Assembly (NCBI GenBank): GCA_031308135.1
Contig: JAHLJT010000631.1
Span: forward strand, 263,270,925 to 263,334,924
Reading direction: 5' to 3'
DNA length: 64,000 nt
From: Acheta domesticus
Taxonomy: Eukaryota; Arthropoda; Insecta; Orthoptera; Gryllidae
The notes beneath the pieces were generated by a model. That model had not been told where the DNA came from. It worked only from the letters and a program-made list of their open reading frames with translations, and ran no database searches. The position numbers were made by a program, and so were the translations under genes. Each line of letters begins with the position of its first letter. Within the stretch, counting starts at the first letter, position 1. Positions 47,501 to 59,100 of the stretch are shown here, one piece after another.

Positions 47501-50133
47501 TTCAACCAACATGAGACCTACGCCATTCTCTTACACGTCCTTTACACTATCCAACAACAAAAATTAATTAAAAACAATGGAGTCATTTTTTTCTAAAATT
47601 TTGAAAATATCCCAGGGACTTCATGAAAAGTACCCCCAAAATTAAAACATCGATTTCAAATTCCAGGAACCGCGACATCAGCTAGATCGATGAAGGAATA
47701 TCAATTTTGGAGAAAATCGGCTGAAAGGTTTAGCTGCCAGCGTTGTTCGCAGACGGACATGTAAAAATAAAATCACGTATGTACCACGGGCGTTAGCTGG
47801 TTCTTATGATCTCGAGCGAAAAATCCCTTGGGGAGTGACATTAAAAGTGGGATACGACTATTCGTGAGATGGCCGACGAAATGAATTCTTTCACTATGTA
47901 ACCACCTATCTCTAATTCTTTGTCATCCGTCGGCGTCGTCTCATCAGTTTCCTTTTTACTCTCTTCCTCCTCCGGCTCGTCCTCGGCCGGCTCGTCCACG
48001 TGGAACAAGGAGTCGGGACAAGCCAGAACGGTGACGTTCCGCATCTTGAGGCGGAGAAACCAGTCGGTGAAGAGGACGGCGGTCGGCAGAGCGTCGGAGA
48101 ACGGGACCTGGTCGACAATGCACACAGGCTTCACAGCATAACGCTGCGGTGAATGAAGCGACAGTTGTGGACTAAGAGTATCGGCAGATTCTTCAGTATA
48201 TTACTCGTTCACTTTACATTTGCAGACGGAGCGCTGCGATCTGTTTACATGAGGTCACCGCCGACTGAATGAGAAACGCGCGTCTGCAGTATATACTGAC
48301 CGTTTAATATGATATAGGTGGCGGTGAGCAGCACACAGAACCCCGGCGGGGCAAGAACGTAGCCATTAAGCAGTAGATAAGTGCAAAGAAGAAATACAAA
48401 TATTGTACGTGAATGTTGTGAATAGCGTGTGGTGTGATCTATTTTATTGTATATTATCTTAATCATTTAAGAGCGCGACTCCAGCTCACTGTCAGAAAGG
48501 CATAATTCGTCAGCTGTGTCCGTAGCGCTTGTGCTGCCTTCAGAGACAGCTGATTGGTCAGATGCTGATTGACATCGAGGCCATTCGTGTATTCTCGGTT
48601 GTGTGTTCGGGCCTTCACTTTCAAAACAACATTAGTTCCTAATTTTCCCGTCTACAAATGTAAAGTGAACGAGTAATACCTGAAGTGAGTGTGTTCACTA
48701 CAATTCCCGTGGGAAACTGAAGATCGGTATAACGTGATTCTCAAGAACTTCTTTACATCTTGGATTCTCGATATGCCTCACAACTTATCTCATGAACCCT
48801 TGGCAAGTTCCCAGTCATCTGCCTACATTTTATTGTAATTTTATTTTACTCTCTTTGAGCAAGCCATCCCACTTCATACTAACGCGACATTTACACTGCC
48901 AATGTTTTCATTTATTATTTTTAGTTTCTCGTATTTATTACGTAGACCGTTCTCTCTTCGTTGCCGCCACCGCCACCCCGTCCTCTACCCTTCCGTGCCC
49001 TTTAGGTGCCCTGTGTCACAATTGAAATAACCGTTTCAGACTCAGAGGGTCTTACGATGTTCTAAAGTGATCGAGGAATATTAATTTTGGAGAAAATGGT
49101 CTGAACAGTTTTGCCGCGGACGGATGGACCGACAGACAGATGGTTTGCTGTCAATCGATTTTTAAGTATCAAGGAGCCACAAAACAAGGATTTTGACTAC
49201 ACAACGAGATAGAGGAAGTAATTTACCAAATATAAGAACAAGATGAATCCGCTTATTGTTACCGGAACCCGGCAATAAAGAAATTTTCTGTAAAAATTCG
49301 CCTTTTTCCGGCGAACTATTAATACTTTCTCCTTTTACGCAGTAAGGGTGAGAAAGCAAAAATGACTGCCGAGTGGAAAGGAAGGCGTGGCGTGGAAGGC
49401 GCGTATATTTCTAAATTGTAACCATGTATAACATACAGCCCAAAATTAAGCATTCTCATTGGTCAAAATCCCTTTTTCCTCAGCTGGATACATTTCTGTG
49501 AAGTATTTTGAAGAGAATAGAGAAATTATTTTCAAGTGTATTAGAATTATTAAACTTAATGGAATTTTTTTATTTGTCAAAAACAGTAAAAACTGTATAT
49601 GACGTGTGGGGAAAAAGATTTATCTGCGCACATTTTCTTGAGGGGAAAAAATATGGAACGGTTTGCTGGGGCCTTTAAAGGAATTAACAACGGGAAAATC
49701 TGGAAAGAATACAGGAAAGAGCGTGTAATTTTACTTTCCAGAGAAATATGAAGAAAGTAGAGTCAAGTGGGTAAAAGCAAGACTTTGTGCTTTATATGAA
49801 CTACATGCCGGATGTCCGTCACGTAAAGGTATCACTGATCGAATTCGTACTTCCACGTGCATTAGTTAAAGATTGGAAGTTGGAAAATGTTCATCTACTT
49901 GCAGAGCTATTATGAACTGGAATAAGTTGCCTGTGACAGTTTTTGAATCCTTTCCTTCAAATGTTCAAACAGTTAACATCGCGGTAATAAACATTAATTC
50001 TTCAAATGCATTAGTAATATTTAAAGATACGCTGTTCTTTAACTTTCAAACAAATTACAATTACGAATAATGTAACACGTGTGCTGGAGAGTGCACTCAA
50101 CCATAGCCGAAAACATAGGCATATAGTATTATT

Positions 50134-50184
<51 letters not shown>

Positions 50185-53100
50185 CTCTCTCTCTCTCTCT
50201 CTCATACACACACTCACTCGGTTGGCTATGACTCAACAGAGTCGAGTCTCATGTGATCTCGCAACTCACGCGACTCCATCGTTTTACTCGCGACACCTCG
50301 TGTTCACCCACGGTGTAAGGCCTCATTCACAACGCAAACTTAAACGTAACGTAATGCTGTAAACTTAGCCGCAAAATTTACCCGTAAAAACAAGCGTTCA
50401 CAATGACGAACGTAAGTTTCGCCTGAATCAATCAGAATTCAATGTACTGAAACTTGATCGATTCGTCTCTAACATGATGAAAAGATCTTTCCACCATGTT
50501 TTCTAGCTTTTTCTTCTAGATTCCTATCGATTTGTCTTTATATACATGCGAGTAGATGTAGAAGTGCTCACTTTTCCTTCATCTTAAAAACAAGGATTCT
50601 CATGAACCAAATTCATGAGTAATTCGTCGGACATAATTAGTTTATTCGCCATCTCAGGTTAAAGTAACAATAAAAATTGTCCAAATTCTTACATTGAATT
50701 CATTACACGCATCAAAAGCATTCGTAAACTAGTTCTCTACATTACAATAACAATGACATAACCACAAACTACCTGAACACAATCTGAAATTGAACTTTCA
50801 TGCTGCTCTCTGATTGGTCTTCGGTAGAATTCCGACGTAAACTTAACGCAAAAGCTTGGAGCTTGCGAACTCTTAATTTTACGGTCTTACGTCAACGGTT
50901 ACGTCAAGGCATTGTGAATGGCCTCTCTTAATAACACATATCTAGGTTTTGCGGCTACGTTACGATTACGTTTAAGTTTGCATTGTGAATGAGACCTAAG
51001 ATATGTAGGTGTGTTCACTCCCAGTCTCAAACTGAAGCTAATATAAGTCTAATTCTCACAGTTCTCGCATATAAGCGCTGCGATCTTGGGGTCTCATTTG
51101 GGCAAAGTCGTGATTGGTCGTGATCCTTTCGACAGCTCTGTGGCTAGCTGATTTCTAATTTCACATCAGTGATTTGTCGTTTCGCGGTGGAATTGGTAAA
51201 GTTTAGAGCGAACAGTTACGAAAATGGGTAGGAAATGTTTTGTAAAACTGTAATAGCGAAAGTTTAAGATATCATCTTAAGATGTGTATCTTACACCGTG
51301 ACCCAAACCGACCGTGCGGACGGACAAGCGAGGAACTAGCCTCAAACTGCCTTCAGAAAACTTGCCTCAAAGGCGGCTAGTTGCCACATCTATACTGCGA
51401 TTTTTCTAAGAGCGCCCCTGAAGGCCACTCAAATCCCATCTTCGCAATGGCATTTCGCGTCTTTCTCAGTCGTTCCGCTAGATTTCGCACGATCGCGACC
51501 GTATGAAGCAGTGCTTGCGATCATGCGACTTCTACCGGCAAGACCAAGAAAAGACGCGGGCTGATTTTAAGGACAGGGTTCGGCTCACTAAAACAACGGC
51601 GCACGGTTCACTTGCGCATGGTTCACTCGCGCGGACCACGAGAACGGATCACTCAGGGAGCGGGAAGATGCCTTTGTGCTTGCATTGTGCATTGTGCATT
51701 GTGGTGCAAATGTGTAATGGCATTTGAATGAGTATTTGCATAAAATGCGTTGGTAATTATGCGTTGGACAGACTCAAGGATGTTTTATGTTAACGCGAGG
51801 GTCGAAGGCCCGAGCCTCTTCCTCAACTTGGACACGGGTAGCGAAGCGTCACGATTCCACACGAAAGTGCGTTGGCGACGTGGCCGTGTGGCCGGGCACA
51901 CTGGCGGCGCCGTCAGTGACTCGTTCGGAACCGAATCGTGCGCGTCAATAGGAGCCGAACCCTGTCCTTGAAATTTACCAAGACGCGAAATGCCGTGACA
52001 TATTCCATCGCGAAGATGGGATTTGAGGAGCGCTCTTAGAAAAATCGCAGTGTATATATCTTACAAGTACAGCGTGTGCTGTGTACTCTTGTGAGCAACA
52101 AGAAGGCACCTCGCGCAGGAGCCTCATGGAGGCGACGAAGGGCCCGCGCACTTGGTCGCAGCGCATGCAGCCCAGGTGCGCGTGCGCGTGGCCCGGGGCG
52201 GCGCGCAGCGCGTAGCGGCGCAGCGACGTGTGCGCGCAGCCGGCGCTCCAGCGGCCGCTGGGGTCGCGCACGGCGCCCGCCGCCACCGCCGCCGCCCCGC
52301 CGCGCGCCAGCAGCACCACGCGCTCCGCCAGCCGCGCCAGCCGCGCCGCCGCGTCCACGCGCAGCGCGTCGCGCGCCACCAACACCAGCGGCGTCCACGC
52401 GCCGCGCGCCACCACGTTCAGCAGCCGGCCCGCCGGGCCCGGCGCCGACTGCGCGCGAGCGCGAAAAGGGTTCAGTGTGTATGAGTGCGAGAATGAATGA
52501 GTTGTAAATATAGTAATACGAATGACTGAGAGAGTGAATGAAATAAAAGTAAAAAGAAAAACAATCAAAAGAACTTTTAAACAAAGCATTAAAATTAACT
52601 TGTACATAAACTAGGCTAGGCCCAAAGAGGCCAGCGATGTAATAGTTTTAAGTTAGGATTAAGTTCTAGTTTTAAGTAGTTTATTTAAGATAACCGCCCT
52701 CCACCATCTCCAAAAGCCCAATCGGCTGGAGTAATAAATGTAAGTCCCGTAACTGAATAAATTCCCACCCCTCCAGGGTAACTGGAGGGAGGGGGAGGAT
52801 ATTGAAAAAAAAGACCTGCTCTTCCGTCTGACCACGCACATCCCCTCTACGCTTACTTCACCAACGGAGAAAGAAGGTTTTCGGTTTTTCTTTCTTGGCG
52901 CACGGGGGGGGGGTGTCAATAAAATGGAATATCCCACGGTATTTCGCATCGTTATCGGTTGTGCCGCTAGGAGTCGCATGATCGCGACACTATCAAGCAG
53001 TGCTTGCGATCGTGCGACTCCTGGCGGGACAACCGAGAACGATGCGAAACACCGTGAGATATTGTATTTTGATGACACCCCCCCCCGTGTGCCAAGAAAG

Positions 53101-56100
53101 AAAAACCAACAATATACTTGGGCAACGAAACACGCCATTTGAATTTAGCTTCATTTCCGCTTGGAGATCTTTTACGTGCAGTAAATCTCCTACATTGGAC
53201 AGACGGCTTTACTTCCCCTCTGAAGGAAGGAGAATTTTTCGCCCTTAAAATCCACGGCTTCGGAATCCTCGAACTTGGGTATTAAAGTCCGATACGCTAA
53301 CCCACCGACGCTGCGCTGCGCCGACTGCGCACATGTAGAATAGAATAGAATATTTATTTCGCTACTTAGGATACATGAAATAATTCCGGTGGTAGCGTTT
53401 TCCAATCAATTAATCTACATAAAACAAACATCAAACCACTACATATATACAACAAATATACAAAATGAACCTCAAACAACATTACTGAATACAATTTTAT
53501 AAAATTAATGTATTAACCCTATGCTAAAGCTAACCTTAATATAAAATAATAAGAATAATACAAAAAATAAAAATTTTAATGTTAACATATTCTAAAAAAA
53601 ACTTACAACTTATTTAATCTAATTTTAAAATTTTTGACATTCTGAGGGAAAGTCTCTAGCACTGCTGCAGGTAATTTGTTCCAATTTTGTATGGTTCTAT
53701 TAATAAATGAGAATTTACCTACATCTGTTCTCTGTTTTCTTTGCCGAATTTTGAAGCCATGATCTTTCCGCGCGACCTATGTTGGTTTTGATAGTCTTGC
53801 CCGAACTTCACCCCACAGCCAATCACCCCTTATTGCTTTGAATAACGCACAAAGACGCGATTTCTCTCTGCGTTTTTCCAAGGGTTCCCACGATATAAAT
53901 TCAGAATTTAAACGTCCCCTTGTAACAAATTTTGCGGCATATTTTTGTACTTTTTCGAGAGATTTTATTTGCCCTAGACGATATGGGTCCCAACATATCG
54001 AGCCATATTCCAATATCGGACGTACTAAAGATGTGAACCCTAATTCCCTTGATTTTCCACTTCCTTTCCTAAGTACTCTAATCACAAAATGCAATGCCTT
54101 CCACGCCTTTTTCACTACATAATTTACGTGTTCTGCCCACCCCAGATCCTCATTTTGTACAATTCCCAAATATTTACAGCATTTAGTTCTCGGAATATCC
54201 TGATTTCCTAATTTATATTTCACGTCGTCTGTCTTTCTAGAACGCGCGAATCTGATAAACTTGCACTTACAGGGATTTAATATCATTTCATTTGTGGTCA
54301 TGTACTGCCACCGACTGCACACACGCACGCGCTGATTATCCTCCGATTTAAGCGTGGTGGCATCAAATACAACAGAGCCAATACATGACACTCGGCGATA
54401 GAACGGGAGACATTTGAAGCTAGAATCCCTAGTCGTCCGGCCTGTCTTAACCATTGTGATTTCAAGTCCGAAGTGTATAAGTTTGAAATATTTTTAGTTT
54501 ACTTACCATTATGCTTGCTTACTTTCGCAGTGTGATTCAAAAGGCATTGTGTATGTACTGAAGTTTGAATTTGTCGCCGATTTTCGAGGTCATGTCACTA
54601 GGTTTGCTAGTGAACAGTTGTCTCCCATTAATAAAATGTGAAATGTTCAAATGGTTCTGTATTGTCTTAATAGTGTTTGGTGGCACGTCTACGTCATGAG
54701 CTGGAATGAGAGGGGTGGGGCACTGTCATCCGACTGGGAGCTTCAGTACTAAAAATGTAAGTCAGAACGAAGCTCCCTGCTTCGTTACTGGGATATTCAG
54801 CGCTAGAGACTAAAATGGTATGGACACATGCAAAGAATGAACGAGGAACGTTGGCCGAAAATACTGTGAAAATGACAACCAGCTACGCATCCTAAAAAAG
54901 GAAGACCTAGACTTACATGGAAAGATGGACTAGAAGAGGCAACGGTCAGAAGAGGACTGAGAAATGAAGACTACACCAATAGAGAGATACGGAGGCTGGG
55001 ATGCGAGAGACATCCTAGGGCAGTACACCCTTCTGCTACTAGGAAGCTCCCATTTGGAGACAGTGTCCTCATCTCCGTCGAGCTCGTGACCAGGAGCCGC
55101 TATGTTAAATCGGAGTGTAGGGACCATCATGGTGGAAAGAGATGGACGGGCTCTTCCGGTGCACCGTGACCATAACACGGTCACTTCGTTTGGAATGCTA
55201 AACCTGACATTCGTCGCTATTTTGCATGGAGAGCGAGAAATGTTGAGAAATTATTTGAGAGGCATAGACTGACAATTTTCAACGGTGACAAATCAAAAAT
55301 AACACGATGAAGGTGTAATTGAAATAAAAGGCGCTGTATTTAAACAAAAGTGCTTCATATACCTGTTTCAATGCCTTTAACGTAATAATTTTGGCATTTA
55401 AAATTCCCGTTAATATTGTGTCGCGAACTGGTGCCTAAACCTCATTGGCTGAGGGTACCAGCGAAATGAGCGATACGGAAGAGCCCACCCATCTGTTACC
55501 ACATGGGGACTGGCGAATGCTCGATTGGATGACAGCGTAGCTGGTGAACTATCAATGGACCTCGTGTTTTAATCGAAGTATACAGTGTCCCCCTGACTCA
55601 TCGCCGTGCGACAGGCGCCGCGTTTTGCGCATGCGCAGCCGGTAAATTCCTAAACTAAAAACATCTCCCTCATGTCTCTCCGTCATCACGGAGAGTCTCC
55701 GTGTCATTAGGGAGTTTGCACGCCACAGCTGGCAGCACTACAGCACTATAAATCTTCTGCGCATGCGCAGATACACTAAAGTGAAGCCAAACTTGAACTG
55801 CGCGTGCACAGAAGATCGATAGTTCTTAAACGTTCGAGGGTGCACAAACTCCCTAATTCCTGTCAATGCGTCACGGTTCGTCAAGGTCAGGGAGTCATTC
55901 ATGACGTGACAAGAGACAGTCGTGATGTGCCAAAATATTGACAGAAGAAAAACGAGACGACGTGACGGTCAATGATTTCAGTTCGACGCTTAGTGCAAGT
56001 TGAATCATATTTCGCGCCAAATCGCCAGAGACATTCTCTAGTGCCGGCCCCTATACATCGTTCCTCACAGAGGTTAATTTTATTTATTTAATGTCAAAAA

Positions 56101-59100
56101 CAGTTAAAAGTGAATGATGTACTGTGGGGAGAAGTGCAATATGTGCATGGTTTCTTGAGTTCTGGGATGTCTGCTCTAATTCATATACATAATTAGTTGA
56201 AGTTTGAACTCATATGCTTGTAGCAGCAAGAGTTTTCGGCAAGAATTGTTGTGGAAATATTCGCTCCCATATAACATAAACTATTTGCAAAGGTAAATCA
56301 GCTTCATATGTAGGCTATTAGCCCTAACGCTTTACTTGAAGGAATCGACTTACTGCCGTGATAAAATGGAAAATAATTATTCGAATGTCTACATTCACGA
56401 AAGAGCTCAAGGAAATGTACAAAGATAGTGAAGCTACATTTATGTCCTTAAGCAAAACAAAGGGCTATTTTAACATTTAAACAAAGGATCCGGGAAACTG
56501 GATGAAAACCTTATTGAGGGGGGGGGGCATTCTCTCAGAAGCTGAAGTACAATACTTATTACAGGCTTATTTACTCTTTTAGAATTATACAGTCTAAATG
56601 GTAACTAATACATTGGATATCATTCTTAAAACAAATAAAATTTTCCTTTTTGATGCAGACATCTGATGAATATGATTTCTGCGTTTTTGTGTTATACACA
56701 TGCGTATTGGTTGGAAATAATGTTCCCACTCTTGAGTAAGTCATTATACTGCGATTTTTCCGTAGCTGCCTCTCAAGGCCCGTCTTCACGATAGAATATA
56801 TCACGGAATTTGGCGTCTTTCTCGGTGGTGATGCTAGATGTGGAATGATCAAGCAGTGCTTGATACTGTCGCGATCATGCGACATCTAACAGCACGACTG
56901 AGAAAGACGCGAAATGTCGTGATATATTCCATTGTGAAGACGGGCCTTGAGAGGCAACTATGGAAAATCGCAGTATAGGTTATAACGACTATTATACTTG
57001 GGTTTTTATTTCATGGCGCTTGAGAGTCTGTCTGCATGATGGAATAACTCACGGCATTTCGCGTCTTTCTCGGTCGTGCTGCTAGATCTCGCGTGATCGC
57101 CAGCGCTGCTCGATACGGTCGCGATCATGCGAAATCTAGTGGCACGACCGAGAAAGATGCGAAATCCCGTGAGTTATTCCACTTTGAAGACAGTCTCCCA
57201 CGCGCCAAGAAATAAAACCCCAAGTAGAGTTCTCTCTACAACTACAACAACAAACATTTTCTCGGAAGTATGGGAAAAGTTACGTGATATTATACTATTG
57301 CAACTTCTGCAGTCACTACAGCTGTCACTTGAAAAAGTCCAAACAAATTCAAATGAAGCATCTGCGATGCATATCTGCAATTATTTCAGTAGTCAGGAAC
57401 AGTGGTCTTTCTTATTTCTGCAGAAGGAGCAAACATGAGTAAACCTCAATTGTTACAGTACTTATAGCAGATTACACTGAGAAGCAGGGATAATTTCGCG
57501 TATAAATTAAACAACCAGAACTGAAGGATATCCAAATATCGCTTTATGAAAGCATACGAAACTAGAAACTACGGTATCATTACATAATGTCCATCTGAGG
57601 CATATATATATTCCTCCCTTCATTAAAATAGCCGCATGTACCATTTTACTGGATGTAGAGACATTGTACCATGTTGCGAAAACTTCATGAAGAGTACTTA
57701 AATTGGGGGCTGCAAATAAATTTTAATAAAACAGAATATCTGGTTGTAGGAGGAGAAGCCAAGACTCTGTGTATACCCAATGAACCAGAATTGAAATCCT
57801 GCCAGGATGTTATCTATCTAGGTACTCAAATAGCAGCAAGTGGGGGTAGTACACAAGATACTCAGTGTAGAATATCAAAAGGCAAAGTAGCCATAAGGCA
57901 ATTACATCCTTTAATACGGAACCAAACTCTTAGGAAGAATGTTAGAAGAAGATTGTATAAGACTATCGTAGAGAGTATTGCCACATATGGGTCTGAAGTT
58001 TGGAAAATATCAAAAGGTAATGAGAATAAACTTACAGCAATGGAAATGGACCTTTGGCGAACAAGCTGTAGATTGTCATTGTTTGACAAAATAAGAAACG
58101 AAGAAATTAGAAGAAAAGCAGAAGTGAGTTTCAACATTATTGATACCATCGAAATTAAAAGGCTCAAATGGTATGGTCATTTAAACAGAATGGGTGAAGA
58201 ACGATGGCCTCTAAAGCTCTGGAATTGGACACCATCATCACACAGAAGACCAGGAAGACCCAGAAGTACATGGAAGGAAGGAGTAGAGAAGGCAATGGAC
58301 AGAAGAGGATGAACTGCAGTGACAGACTAAAATGGAAACTGGGATGCGAGAGACGCCCAATGGTGTAAAATGCAATACTACTACTACCCATCCCATTCAA
58401 CAATGACTAAGTGGTTCCGAGAATTTCAAACTGCCATTTTGCATCGTTTTCATTCTTCGGCCGCGTGAAAGTTTATATTATTAAATAACATGTGATTGAT
58501 AATTATGTTATTAATTAACCAATTAACGTACTAATGATAGAATAAAGGTACTAATTAAATCCTAAAACCTCCCTATGACTCAACAACTACTGTCAGATTC
58601 TAGCAAAAGAAATGCGGGAAATCCCAGTTTAAAAATTGCGTATGTATCATGCAAAATTACACAAAAACTACTCATATTTTCGAAAAATTGAAGATTGCCT
58701 TATTTGAAAATCTCTTTTGGATTAACAGATTTCATTAATAAAAAATGTCCATCTCCGAAGCTGTATTTTTCTCACATCTCAACAATGCTGCATTGCTAAT
58801 TTTTACTTTCTCACCCTTACTTAGTAAGAAGAGAAAGTATTGTAATCGTGCGCCGGAAAACGGCAAAGTTTTAACACAAATTATTGCCGGATATTGTCGG
58901 ATTGCCGGATTGCGGTAACGAAAAAATGGATAAATCTTGTTCATATAGAGAGTAAATTACTTATTCTAAGATATTGTTCTCAGAATAATGTTTTGTGGAT
59001 AGCTGATACCGAAAACTCGATTGGAGGCAAAACAAACGTGTCTGTTGTCAAAGCTAGGGCAAAAACCTTTCAGCCGATTTTCTTCAAAATTGAATTCCTC

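Noticed and set aside
52036..52584. Long Ala/Arg/Gly-rich frames on both strands around 52.1-52.5 kb
   Set aside because: They are shadows of the very GC-rich exon 52448-52110; only one frame joins in phase with the neighbouring exons.
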